From: Teichococcus aestuarii
Lineage (GTDB): Bacteria; Pseudomonadota; Alphaproteobacteria; Acetobacterales; Acetobacteraceae
Assembly: GCF_003116135.1 (NCBI RefSeq)
Contig: NZ_PDOA01000001.1
Coordinates: 310,001 to 374,000, forward strand
DNA: 64,000 bases
Direction of reading: 5' to 3'
Numbering within the stretch: the first letter of the stretch is position 1; each line of letters starts with the position of its first letter. Below, piece after piece: positions 25,362 through 33,912 of the stretch. The notes under the pieces were generated by a model. The model saw nothing but the letters and a program-made list of their open reading frames with translations, was not told the DNA's origin and did no database searches. The translations under genes were made by a program, and so were the position numbers.

Positions 25362-26720
25362 ATGAGCGCCTATGATTTCGACCTGTTCGTCATTGGCGGC
25401 GGCTCGGGCGGCGTCCGGTGCGGCCGCATCTCGGCCGGGCACGGCGCCCGGGTCGGCGTGGCGGAGGAGCGCTTCTGGGGCGGCACCTGCGTCAATGTCG
25501 GCTGCGTGCCGAAGAAGATCATGGTGCACGCCGCCGAATACGGGCAGTGGGCCGAGGAGGCCCCCGCCTTCGGCTGGCGGAACCAGAAGGGCGAGCACGA
25601 CTGGGCCACGCTGGTGGCGGCGCGCGACGCCGAGGTGGCGCGGCTGAACGCCATCTACGCCCGCCTGCTGGGCAATGCCGGCGTCACCACCTTCAATGCC
25701 CGCGCCACCTTCCTCGACCCGCACACGCTGGATGTGGGCGGGCAGCGCATCACCGCCGAGCGCATCGTCATCGCGGTGGGCGGGCGGCCGCAGCGGCCGG
25801 AGATCCCCGGCGCCGAGCTGGGCCTGGTCTCGGACGATCTGTTCACCCTGAAGGAGCGGCCGCGCCGCATCGTGGTGGTGGGCGGCGGCTACATCGCGCT
25901 GGAATTCGCCTCGCTGCTGCGCGGCCTGGGCTCGGAGGTGGACCTGCTCTACCGCCAGCCGCTGCCGCTGCGCGGCATGGATGGCGACCTGCGCGAGGCG
26001 ATGGCCGAGGCGCTGGGCCACCAGGGCATCCGCCTGCACCCCGGCCAGATGCCGGCGCGGCTGGAGAAGGCGGGGGAGGGCGTGCGCCTGACCATGGAGG
26101 ACGGGCTGGTGCTGGAGACGGACCAGGTGATGTTCGCCACCGGCCGGGTGCCGCACACCGACGGGCTGGGGCTGGAGCGCGCCGGCATCGCTCCCGGCCG
26201 CTCGGGCTGCGTGCCGGTGACGCTGGAGCAGGCCACCGCCCAGCCGCACATCTTCGCCATCGGCGACGTGACGGACCAGCTGAACCTGACCCCCGTGGCC
26301 ACCGCCGTGGGCCATGCCCTGGCCGACACGCTGTTCGGCGGCCACCCGCGCACCGCCAGCTTCCAGAACGTGCCGACGGCGATCTTCACCTCGCCCCCCG
26401 CCGCCACGGTGGGGCTGAGCGAGGAGGCCGCCGCCGCGCAGGGGCCGATCGACGTCTATGTCGCCCGCTTCACGCCGATGCGCCACACCATCAGCAAGGC
26501 GGCGCGCAAGACGCTGATGAAGCTGGTGGTCTCCCGCCGCACCCGCCGCGTGCTGGGCGCCCACATGCTGGGCGAGGATGCGGCGGAGATCATGCAGGGC
26601 ATCGCGGTCGCCATCGTCGCCGGCGCGACGAAGGAGGATTTCGACCGCACCATCGGCATCCACCCCACGGCGGCGGAGGAGTTCGTCACGCTCCGCACGA
26701 TCACCCGCCAGGTGGGGTGA
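25362..26720 (+). CDS. gor: Glutathione-disulfide reductase
   Basis: A 452-residue FAD flavoprotein that reduces oxidised glutathione with NADPH. FAD-binding VIGGGSGGVRCGRI begins at residue 10, the redox pair is Cys43 and Cys48 in GGTCVNVGCVPKK, the NADPH-binding motif is VVGGGYIALEFAS, and GIHPTAAEEFV near the C-terminus provides the catalytic His-Glu pair. Length fits glutathione reductases. The start at 25362 has GAGGGG upstream; an earlier in-frame ATG (25341) adds seven residues. A small membrane-protein gene follows after 12 bases. Confidence 0.95.
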   Translation: MSAYDFDLFVIGGGSGGVRCGRISAGHGARVGVAEERFWGGTCVNVGCVPKKIMVHAAEYGQWAEEAPAFGWRNQKGEHDWATLVAARDAEVARLNAIYARLLGNAGVTTFNARATFLDPHTLDVGGQRITAERIVIAVGGRPQRPEIPGAELGLVSDDLFTLKERPRRIVVVGGGYIALEFASLLRGLGSEVDLLYRQPLPLRGMDGDLREAMAEALGHQGIRLHPGQMPARLEKAGEGVRLTMEDGLVLETDQVMFATGRVPHTDGLGLERAGIAPGRSGCVPVTLEQATAQPHIFAIGDVTDQLNLTPVATAVGHALADTLFGGHPRTASFQNVPTAIFTSPPAATVGLSEEAAAAQGPIDVYVARFTPMRHTISKAARKTLMKLVVSRRTRRVLGAHMLGEDAAEIMQGIAVAIVAGATKEDFDRTIGIHPTAAEEFVTLRTITRQVG

Positions 26721-26732
26721 GGGGCCGCGGCC

Positions 26733-26921
26733 GTGGACCCGCTGACACGGCTGCTGTTCTTCCTCTCGCGGCTGGTGCGCCGCCCGCCCTCCCGCCGCGT
26801 GGCGATGGTGATGCTGGCGGCCCTGGCGCTGGCGGTCGGGCTGGTGCTGGTGGAGCGGCTCTGGAGCTGGCCCGCGGCGCTGACGACGGAGCGCGTGCCG
26901 ATCCGCCGCCTCGGCGGCTAG
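26733..26921 (+). CDS. Small single-pass membrane protein, 62 residues, unknown function
   Basis: A GTG-started frame 12 bases after the glutathione reductase gene, with GGTGAGGGG in a plausible ribosome-site position. The product starts MDPLTRLLFFLSRLVRRPPS, has one hydrophobic helix (about residues 24-41, MVMLAALALAVGLVLVE) and ends VPIRRLGG. No domain is recognised. The tight spacing and coherent membrane topology support a real gene cotranscribed with gor. It ends just before an 18-bp inverted repeat. Confidence 0.6.
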   Translation: MDPLTRLLFFLSRLVRRPPSRRVAMVMLAALALAVGLVLVERLWSWPAALTTERVPIRRLGG

Positions 26922-26937
26922 AGCAGCCATGTTTTCT

Positions 26938-26987
26938 AGAGCAAGAAATCCGACTGGAGGATTCCATCAAGTCGGATTTCTTGCTCT
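26938..26987. terminator. 18-bp perfect inverted repeat between convergent genes
   Basis: AGAGCAAGAAATCCGACT (26938-26955) and its exact reverse complement (26970-26987) enclose a 14-nt loop, in the gap between convergent stop codons at 26921 and 26997. Its sequence is less GC-rich than its surroundings and looks like a dispersed repeat used as a bidirectional terminator. Confidence 0.7.
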
Positions 26988-26996
26988 GGGGCGGCC

Positions 26997-27824
26997 CTAT
27001 TCCGCCCCGGCCCAGGGCAGCGGCGGGTCCTGCTCGGCCGGGCGGCCGCGCTTCATCCGCCCGCGCGAGAGTTCCGTGACCACGCCGTGCAGGGTGCGCA
27101 GCTCCTGCTCCGTCACCTCGCCGCGCTGGAACCAGTGGCGCAGGTTGCGCACCATGCCGGGGCGCTTGGGCAAATTGTCGAGGAAGCCGCAGGCATCCAG
27201 CTCGGCCGTCAGCCGGCCGAGGAAGCCCTCCAGCTCGCCCTTGGTGGCCACGCGGGTCTCGTTGGTCATCAGCTGGCGGGGCGGCGTGCGGTCCACCGCC
27301 GCGTTCCACCACTCATAGGCCAGGATCATCACCGCCTGCGCCAGGTTGAGCGACATGTGCTCCGGGTTCAGCGGGTAGCGCACCAGCGTGTCGGCACAGG
27401 CCATGTCGTCATTCTCGAGGCCCGCGCGCTCGGGGCCGAACAGCACGGCGCTGCGTAAGGCGCGGCCCTGGCAGATCTCCACCAGCTCCTCCGCCGCGCC
27501 GCGTGCCGTGCGGACCGGGATGACGACGTGGCGCGGCCTGGGGCAGGTGGCGAAGACGCGGTGGCAATCGGCTACCGCGTCGGCCACCGTCTCGTGCACC
27601 GTGGCGGCGTCCAGGATGCGCTGCGCGCCGGAGGAGACGAACCAGGCCCGCTCCTGCGGCCAGCCGTCGCGCGGGGCGACGAGGCGCAGGTGGAACAGCC
27701 CGCCATTGGCCATGGCGCGCGCCGTGCTGCCGATGTTCTCGGCCAGCTGCGGGCGCACCAGCACGATGATCGGGCTCTCGCCCGGCATGGGCTTCAGGTC
27801 GGCGCCACCGTCGCGGCCGGTCAT
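26997..27824 (-). CDS. trmJ: tRNA (cytidine/uridine-32-2'-O)-methyltransferase TrmJ
   Basis: A 275-residue SPOUT RNA methyltransferase. PIIVLVRPQLAENIGSTARA gives motif 1, VLFGPERAGLENDDM motif 2 and YPLNPEHMSLNLAQAVMILA motif 3, the trefoil knot that binds S-adenosylmethionine. The C-terminal extension with LRHWFQRGEVTEQELRTLHG is typical of TrmJ and distinguishes it from TrmL. It methylates the ribose of residue 32 in some tRNAs. Start 27824 is preceded by AAGGA; 27788 is an alternative. Confidence 0.92.
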   Translation of the reverse strand: MTGRDGGADLKPMPGESPIIVLVRPQLAENIGSTARAMANGGLFHLRLVAPRDGWPQERAWFVSSGAQRILDAATVHETVADAVADCHRVFATCPRPRHVVIPVRTARGAAEELVEICQGRALRSAVLFGPERAGLENDDMACADTLVRYPLNPEHMSLNLAQAVMILAYEWWNAAVDRTPPRQLMTNETRVATKGELEGFLGRLTAELDACGFLDNLPKRPGMVRNLRHWFQRGEVTEQELRTLHGVVTELSRGRMKRGRPAEQDPPLPWAGAE

Positions 27825-27907
27825 GGGCGGGTCATCCTTCGGGTCTCGCGCGCTTCGCGCACAGGGCGCCCCCGATAGCCGCCCACGGCCCGCCGCGAAA
27901 GGGCCGA

Positions 27908-28297
27908 TCAGCGGCGCGGCGGGTCCACCATCGTGCGCAGCAGGGCGATCTCCCGACCCTGCTCCTGGATGATCTCCTCGGCCAGCCGGCGCAGCACCGG
28001 GTCCTTGCCGTATTGCAGCTGCACCCGGGCCATGTCGATGGCACCCTGGTGGTGCGGGATCATGGCGCGGGCGAAATCCTTGTCCGGGTCGCCGCTGTAC
28101 GGGATGTCCATGTCCTTGTGCATCTTCGCGTTCGCCGCCTTGAGCGCGGCGGTGGCGGGCGAGTCCGCCGGGGCAGGGGCAGGGGCGGCGGCGGCACCGT
28201 GCTGGTGGGCGTGCTGCGCCAGGGCGGGAGCGGTGAGGATGGGGCCGGCGGCGAGCAACGCGGCCAGGGCGGGCAGGAGGAGGGAAAGGCGGGGCAT
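27908..28297 (-). CDS. DUF305 family exported protein
   Basis: A 129-residue secreted protein. After a signal peptide (MPRLSLLLPALAALLAAG ... ALAQ) there is a His/Ala/Pro-rich linker (QHAHQHG), then the DUF305 core: MDIPYSGDPDKDFARAMIPH followed by HQGAIDMARVQL and EIIQEQGREIALLRTMV. The MxPHHxxA motif is a ferritin-like, metal-binding pattern and such proteins are often linked to copper handling. Function here is not proven. Start at 28297 has GGAG upstream. Divergent from the MsrQ-like gene. Confidence 0.88.
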   Translation of the reverse strand: MPRLSLLLPALAALLAAGPILTAPALAQHAHQHGAAAAPAPAPADSPATAALKAANAKMHKDMDIPYSGDPDKDFARAMIPHHQGAIDMARVQLQYGKDPVLRRLAEEIIQEQGREIALLRTMVDPPRR

Positions 28298-28488
28298 CGG
28301 CTGGGTCACTCCGGCAGGGAATCCTGCCGCAGAGATGGGGGCTTCCCCCCATGGGAAGGCAAGAGGCGCGCCGATCAAGCCAGCTGGCGCGGCGCGTGGC
28401 ACTCCGTGACAGGCCGATACACCGCCGCAGGCTGGCGGCGTGCCCGGCCATGCCCACATGCTGCCGGCACCCCAGCGCCGGAGCCCGC

Positions 28489-29364
28489 ATGAGCAGCCTC
28501 GCCCCCGCCTTCTCCCCGCCCTGGCAGGACCGCCAGGGGGCCTTCTCACCGCTGAAGGCGGCGGTGCTGGCGGCGCTGTTCCTGCCCGGGCTGTGGCTGG
28601 CGGCGCAGGCGGCGCAGGGCGCGCTCGGCGGGCGGCCGATCATGGAGGCGATCCACACCACCGGGCTGTGGGCGGTGCGCATCCTGTGGCTCTCCCTGCT
28701 GGTGACGCCGCTGCGGCAACTGTTCCGCTGGCCGCGGATCATGCTGGTGCGGCGCATGGTGGGGCTGGGGGCGCTGGCCTATGCGCTGCTGCACCTGGTG
28801 CTCTACGCCGCCGAACTGAAATGGGACCTGCCGAAGCTGGCGAGCGAGATCGTGCTGCGCATCTACCTCACCATCGGCTTCGTGGCGCTGCTGGGGCTGG
28901 CGGTGCTGGGCGTCACCTCCACCGATGGCTGGGTGCGGCGCCTGGGCGGGCGGCGCTGGCAGGCGCTGCACCGGGTGGTCTATGCCCTGGCGGCGCTGGC
29001 GGTGGTGCATTTCGCCCTGCAATCCAAGATCGACGTGACCGAGGCGGTGCTGATGGCCGGGCTGCTGCTCTGGCTGCTGGGCTACCGGCTGCTGGCGCCG
29101 AAGGGCGGCGCGCCGGGGCTGGGGCGGCTGGCGCTGCTGGCGCTGGGTGCTGCGCTCGGCACCGCGCTGGTCGAGGCGGGCTGGTACGCAGTGGCCACGG
29201 GCGTGCCGCCGCTGCCGGTGCTGCAGGCCAATCTCGACATCGATTTCGGCCTGCGCCCGGCGCTGTGGGTCGGCATTGCCGGGGCGGGGGCGCTGGCGCT
29301 GCGGGCGTTGTTCCGGCTGCGCGAGCGGCTGGCGCCGCCGCGGCCGGCCCGCCGCGGCGCCTGA
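28489..29364 (+). CDS. msrQ: MsrQ-like ferric-reductase-type membrane protein
   Basis: A 291-residue membrane protein of the ferric reductase-like transmembrane family. HTTGLWAVRILWLSLLVTPL, MVGLGALAYALLHLVLYAAE and WQALHRVVYALAALAVVHFA carry His residues expected to bind heme. MsrQ passes electrons to the periplasmic methionine sulfoxide reductase MsrP, but no msrP lies on either side; it may be elsewhere, or the partner differs. About 70 residues beyond the usual ~210 form an additional C-terminal membrane part. Ends 3 bases from the convergent cysS stop. Confidence 0.75.
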   Translation: MSSLAPAFSPPWQDRQGAFSPLKAAVLAALFLPGLWLAAQAAQGALGGRPIMEAIHTTGLWAVRILWLSLLVTPLRQLFRWPRIMLVRRMVGLGALAYALLHLVLYAAELKWDLPKLASEIVLRIYLTIGFVALLGLAVLGVTSTDGWVRRLGGRRWQALHRVVYALAALAVVHFALQSKIDVTEAVLMAGLLLWLLGYRLLAPKGGAPGLGRLALLALGAALGTALVEAGWYAVATGVPPLPVLQANLDIDFGLRPALWVGIAGAGALALRALFRLRERLAPPRPARRGA

Positions 29365-29367
29365 GAC

Positions 29368-30804
29368 TCAGGCGCGGCGCCAGGTGGTGCCGCCGGGCCC
29401 ATCCTCCAGCACCACCCCCTGGGCGGCGAGGGCGGCGCGGATGCGGTCCGCCTCCGCCCAGTCCTTCGCGCGGCGCGCGGCGAGGCGGGCGGCGATGGCG
29501 GCCTCGATCGCCGCCGTGTCGTCCGCCGCGCCGCCCTGGCGCCAGGCCTGCGGGTCGGTGCCGAGCAGGCCCAGCACCCCCGCCGCCGCGCGCAGCGCCG
29601 CCGCCGCCTGGCCGGAGCCCGGCTGCCAGGTCCGCCCGATGCGCGAGAGCAGGTTGGTGGCCGAGCCGCCCACCGTCGCCACATTCTCCAGCGTGCGCAG
29701 GTCGCGCAGGCGGGTGATGGCCAGCGGGGTGTTCAGATCGTCGGCCAGAGGTTCGAGCGCCCATTCGGCCATCTCGGCCACCAGCGCGTCGTCCTCTTCC
29801 GGGGCGGGCAGGTCGCGGGCGAGGAGGGCGTAGAAATCGTCCAGCTCGGCGCGGGCCTCGTCGAGCCGCTCCACCGTGTAATCCAGCGCGGCGCGGTAGT
29901 GGGTCTTGAGCAGCAGCAGGCGGAACGCCTCGCCGGCCCAGGCGCCGCGCTCCAGGATGTCCCGCACCGTGCGGAAATTGCCGAGCGACTTCGACATCTT
30001 CTCGCCATCGACGAGCAGCATGCCGTTGTGCAGCCAGTATTTCGCGAAGCGGCTGCCGGGGAAGGCGCAGACCGACTGCGCCAGCTCGTTCTCATGGTGC
30101 GGGAAGAGCAGGTCGTGCCCGCCGCCATGGATGTCGAACTCCGTGCCGAGATAGCGCCAGGACATGGCGGAGCACTCGATGTGCCAGCCCGGGCGGCCGC
30201 GGCCCCAGGGGCTGTCCCAGCCCGGCAGGCCATCGGTGGAGGGCTTCCAAAGCACGAAATCGCCGGGCTCGCGCTTGTAGGGGGCCACTTCCACGCGGGC
30301 GCCGGCCAGCATCTCCTCGGTGGAGCGGCCGGACAGCGCCCCGTAGCCGAGATAGCTGGAGACGGAGAACAGCACGTGCCCTTCCGCCGCATAGGCATGG
30401 CCGTTGGCGATCAGCCGCTCGATCAGCGCCACCATGCGGTCGATGTTGTCGGTGGCGCGCGGCTCCTCATCGGGCGGCAGGCAGCCCAGCGAGGCCATGT
30501 CCCGGTGGAAATCGGCGGTGGTGCGGGCGGTGATGGCCGAGATCGGCTCGCCGCTCTCCTGGGCGCGCGCGTTGATCTTGTCGTCCACGTCCGTGATGTT
30601 GCGGACATAGGTGACGCGCGGGTAGCGCCGGCGCAGCAGCCGCGTCAGCACGTCGAACACCACGACGGGCCGCGCATTGCCCAGATGCGCCAGGTCATAG
30701 ACCGTGGGCCCACACACATAGAGGCGCACATGCTGCGGGTCGAGCGGGGCGAAGATCTCCCGCCGGCGCGTGGCGCTGTTGTGGAAGGCCAGTTCGGTCA
30801 TCAC
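29368..30804 (-). CDS. cysS: Cysteinyl-tRNA synthetase
   Basis: A 478-residue class I synthetase charging tRNA-Cys. [20 protein letters not shown] holds the first zinc ligand and the HIGH motif (HLGN), [12 protein letters not shown] and [14 protein letters not shown] further zinc/cysteine-site residues, [17 protein letters not shown] is strongly conserved, and the KMSKS loop is perfect ([10 protein letters not shown]). The C-terminal anticodon-binding part is present. Either of the two initial ATGs (30804 or 30801) may start. Essential, single-copy type gene. Confidence 0.97.
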   Translation of the reverse strand: MMTELAFHNSATRRREIFAPLDPQHVRLYVCGPTVYDLAHLGNARPVVVFDVLTRLLRRRYPRVTYVRNITDVDDKINARAQESGEPISAITARTTADFHRDMASLGCLPPDEEPRATDNIDRMVALIERLIANGHAYAAEGHVLFSVSSYLGYGALSGRSTEEMLAGARVEVAPYKREPGDFVLWKPSTDGLPGWDSPWGRGRPGWHIECSAMSWRYLGTEFDIHGGGHDLLFPHHENELAQSVCAFPGSRFAKYWLHNGMLLVDGEKMSKSLGNFRTVRDILERGAWAGEAFRLLLLKTHYRAALDYTVERLDEARAELDDFYALLARDLPAPEEDDALVAEMAEWALEPLADDLNTPLAITRLRDLRTLENVATVGGSATNLLSRIGRTWQPGSGQAAAALRAAAGVLGLLGTDPQAWRQGGAADDTAAIEAAIAARLAARRAKDWAEADRIRAALAAQGVVLEDGPGGTTWRRA

Positions 30805-30907
30805 TCTGCCTTATCGGGGCTGGTTATGGGAAAGCGTAGGGGGAAGCCGTGGGGCTGTGCGCCAGATCGGCGCCCCGCGTCAACCTTCCTGCCTCTCCTC
30901 CGGCCGC

Positions 30908-32902
30908 TCAGGCGGGGCGGCGGAGCCGGGCATGCAGGGCGGCGAACTGCTCCGGCGGCATCGGCCGGCCGAAGAGGTAGCCCTGCACCTCGGCGCAGCC
31001 CTCCTGCCGCAGCACCTCCGCCTGCTCGGCATTCTCCACCCCCTCGGCCAGGGCGCGGATGCCGAGGGTCTGGCTGATGTTCACCACGGCGCGGATCACG
31101 GCCTTGGCGTTCGGATCCTGCGCCATGCGCTGCACGAAGCTGCGGTCGATCTTGATCTTGTCGAAGGCGAAGTGGTGCAGGTAGCTCAGGCTGGAATAGC
31201 CGGTGCCGAAATCGTCCATGGCAATGCGGACGCCGATCTTCCGCAGCCGCTGCAGGGTGGCCAGGGTTTCCGGCGTGTCGTGCAGCAGCACGCTTTCGGT
31301 AATCTCCAGCTCCAGCCGGTGGGCGGGCAGGCCGGAGGAGCGCAGGGCACCCTCCACCGCCTCGCAGAGGCCGGGCTTGCGGAACTGGATGGTGGAGACG
31401 TTCACCGCCACGCTCATCCGCGCCGGCCAGCGGGCGGCCTCGCGGCAGGCGGTCTCCAGCACCCAGGCCCCGACCGGCACGATCAGCCCGGTTTCCTCCA
31501 GGAGGGGGATGAACAGGTCTGGCGGCATGTTGCCGTGGCCGGGGCGGTGCCAGCGCAGCAGGGCCTCGCCGCCCGAGACCTGCCCGCTGCCAAGGTAGAC
31601 GAGGGGCTGGTAGTCGAGGCGGAACTGCTGCTGCGCATGCGCCTGCCGCAGATCCTGTTCCAGCAGGCGGCGCTCCCGCAGCTTGCGGCTCAGCGCGGGC
31701 GAGTGGAAGTGATAGCCGCCCGCGCGTGACTGCTTCGCCTGGTACATGGCCATGTCGGCGTCGTGCACCAGCTGCGCCGGCTCGGTCGCGCCGCCGGCCC
31801 GGCTGAGGGCGATGCCGATGCTGAGCCGCACCGGACGGGCCCGGCCTTCCAGCATGATGGGCTCGTTCATCAGAGTGAGCAGGCGGCGCGCCAGCCCCTC
31901 GGCCGCCTGCGGCTGATGGCCGGCGGTCTGGATGATGGCGAATTCGTCGCCGCCGATCCGGGCCAGGGTGTCGCTGGCGCGCATCCCCTGGCCCATACGC
32001 TGCGCCACCTCCCGCAGCAGCCTGTCGCCGGCGGCATGGCCATGGGTGTCGTTGACCTCCTTGAAGTCGTCGAGGTCGATGACCAGCAGCGCCACCACCC
32101 TGCCTTCCCGGTGCGCCGCCAGCAGCGCGTGGCTCAGCCGGTCCTGGAAGGCCAGGCGGTTGGAAAGGCCGGTGAGGGTGTCATGCGTGGCGAGGTAGGA
32201 GGCGTGGCCGAGGGCCTGCCGCAGCATCCACATCGGCAGCAGGCGCAGCAGGACGAAGATCATGCCGCCGAGCAGCAGGCAGAGCAGCAGCAGCAGCGCC
32301 GCCTTTTGCAGGGCCGGGCGCAGCGAGCGCGTCACCTCCACCTCGGCCTGCGGCCCGGAATCCCTCGGCACGGCGGCACGCCTGGTCAGGAGAGGGCGCG
32401 CCAGCGGCTCCAGCGGCGTGGCCTCCGCCAGCAGGCTGCCATCCGCCTGCAGCAGGCGCACATGCTCCGCGGCCATGGATGGGCTGGCATTCTGGCGCAG
32501 GATGCCAAGCGCGCCGCGATGATCCTCCTGCTCGATCAGCCAGGAGCGGCGGGCCAGCTCGTTGGCCAGATAGCCGGCCCGCGTCTCCAGCCGGCCGGCC
32601 TCGTGCGCCTGCAAGGCCAACAGGTAGCTGGCTGGCGGCACCAGGGCCACCGCCAGCGCCGCCAGGGCGGCCAGGGCCAGCATCAGGCTCAGCAGCGGGC
32701 TCGTCTCGTCGGCGCTCCGCGGCGGAAGTTCCAGGGAGTGGCGGCGCCGGGTCCGGATGCGCAGGCGCTGCAGCAGAGGCAGGGCGGAGCTGTACTGCAC
32801 GGCATCATCCTGTTGCCGGCGCCGGCGAAGGGAGAGCAGGGCGCCCGGTGGATGAGTGTTGAGCAATTCGCTGAACGAACTATTAACCGGCGGCGCCGTC
32901 AC
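30908..32902 (-). CDS. GGDEF-EAL bifunctional cyclic di-GMP protein with periplasmic sensor
   Basis: A 664-residue membrane-anchored regulator. Two hydrophobic helices (about residues 72-98 and 200-224) flank a roughly 100-residue periplasmic sensor region of no recognised family. Then come a GGDEF domain with intact IGGDEFAI and LVIDLDDFKEVNDTHGHAAG, and an EAL domain with intact GGEALLRW, LEITESVLLHD, MDDFGTGYSSLSYL, KIDRSFV and ALAEGVENAEQ. Both synthesis and hydrolysis of cyclic di-GMP are therefore possible. The likely start is GTG at 32902, which overlaps the last 20 bases of the LysR gene. Confidence 0.9.
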   Translation of the reverse strand: MTAPPVNSSFSELLNTHPPGALLSLRRRRQQDDAVQYSSALPLLQRLRIRTRRRHSLELPPRSADETSPLLSLMLALAALAALAVALVPPASYLLALQAHEAGRLETRAGYLANELARRSWLIEQEDHRGALGILRQNASPSMAAEHVRLLQADGSLLAEATPLEPLARPLLTRRAAVPRDSGPQAEVEVTRSLRPALQKAALLLLLCLLLGGMIFVLLRLLPMWMLRQALGHASYLATHDTLTGLSNRLAFQDRLSHALLAAHREGRVVALLVIDLDDFKEVNDTHGHAAGDRLLREVAQRMGQGMRASDTLARIGGDEFAIIQTAGHQPQAAEGLARRLLTLMNEPIMLEGRARPVRLSIGIALSRAGGATEPAQLVHDADMAMYQAKQSRAGGYHFHSPALSRKLRERRLLEQDLRQAHAQQQFRLDYQPLVYLGSGQVSGGEALLRWHRPGHGNMPPDLFIPLLEETGLIVPVGAWVLETACREAARWPARMSVAVNVSTIQFRKPGLCEAVEGALRSSGLPAHRLELEITESVLLHDTPETLATLQRLRKIGVRIAMDDFGTGYSSLSYLHHFAFDKIKIDRSFVQRMAQDPNAKAVIRAVVNISQTLGIRALAEGVENAEQAEVLRQEGCAEVQGYLFGRPMPPEQFAALHARLRRPA

Positions 32903-33782
32903 CGGTATTCCCCAGCATGGCGTGAAGCTCCTGCAACAGCCCCTGCGCCGTCTGGGAAAGCGGCAGGCCCACCGCCCAGAAGGCGAGGGCCCGGGCCGGG
33001 ACCGCCGGCTCGAAGGGCAGCACGGCCAGGGGGCGGTGGCGGCTGCGGGCGGAAAAGGGATCGACCACCGCCACGCCCACGCCGGCTTCCGCCATGGCGC
33101 AGGCGGTGTCCGCGTAGCGCACCTCGACGGCGGCGGAGAAGGGCTCCCGCGCGGCCTGGAAGGCGGCGCGCACCGCGCGGCCCATGCGCGTGCCGCCTTC
33201 CAGCGCGATCAGCGGCCAGGCGCGCAGCAGGCCCGGGGTCACCAGGCTTTCGCGCGCCAGCGGGTGGTCCGGCGGGCAGACGCAGACCATGCGCGCCTCG
33301 GCCAGCAGGCGCGTGGAGAGGCCCGGCCGCTCCTCCAGGCTGAGGCCGAAGCCCAGCTCGGCATCGCCGCCTTCCACCCCTTCCACCACCTCGTCCAGCC
33401 GCCGCACGTCGAAGGTGATGCGCAGCCCGGGCTGGCGCGCCAGCATCCGCCGCATCGCCCGCGGCACCACCCCGTGCCCCAGCGGCGGGGTGGAGAGCAG
33501 CCGCAGCCGGCCCCGCTTGTCCTGCCGCAGCGCGCGCAGCCGTGCCTCCAGCGCCGCGTGCTGGGCGAAGAGCGGCTCGGATTCGGCATGGATCACCCGC
33601 GCCGCCTCGGTGGGGAAGAGGCGGTTGTTGACGCGCTCGAACAGCGGGAAGCCGAGCTGCGCCTCCAGCTGCTTCACCGCGTTGCTGACGGCGGGCTGCG
33701 ACATGCCGAGCAGCCGGGCCGCCGCCATGGTGGTCTGGTGCCGGATGACGGCGCGGAGGATCTCGAGCTGGCGCAAGGTCAT
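32883..33782 (-). CDS. LysR family transcriptional regulator
   Basis: A 299-residue LysR-type regulator. The N-terminal winged helix-turn-helix (MTLRQLEILRAVIRHQTTMA, AARLLGMSQPAVSNAVKQLE) is typical and the rest is the effector-binding domain with RLRLLSTPPLGHGVVPRAMR. It is divergent from the N-carbamoyl-amino-acid hydrolase cluster, and the shared 130-bp region contains a perfect inverted repeat with T-N11-A spacing, so it most likely controls that cluster in response to a substrate. Its 3' end overlaps the start of the GGDEF-EAL gene. Confidence 0.92.
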   Translation of the reverse strand: MTLRQLEILRAVIRHQTTMAAARLLGMSQPAVSNAVKQLEAQLGFPLFERVNNRLFPTEAARVIHAESEPLFAQHAALEARLRALRQDKRGRLRLLSTPPLGHGVVPRAMRRMLARQPGLRITFDVRRLDEVVEGVEGGDAELGFGLSLEERPGLSTRLLAEARMVCVCPPDHPLARESLVTPGLLRAWPLIALEGGTRMGRAVRAAFQAAREPFSAAVEVRYADTACAMAEAGVGVAVVDPFSARSRHRPLAVLPFEPAVPARALAFWAVGLPLSQTAQGLLQELHAMLGNTGDGAAG

Positions 33783-33804
33783 GGTTTGGGCAGTGTATAA
33801 CCAG

Positions 33805-33829
33805 GATGAATAGATCGGCGCGATTCATC
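33805..33829. promoter_or_regulatory. Probable LysR binding site (T-N11-A)
   Basis: GATGAAT (33805-33811) and ATTCATC (33823-33829) are a perfect inverted repeat with an 11-nt spacer, so T-N11-A is satisfied exactly. It lies 23 bases upstream of the LysR start and 84 upstream of the hydrolase start, the normal place for autoregulation and activation. Confidence 0.65.
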
Positions 33830-33912
33830 ATAATCCAGGCGATTGCGCTGCCTTAAAAGCGTGCGACGATGCCGGCCATCGCCGCTTTGCGGCCCCCCGG
33901 ATGAGGTTCCCG

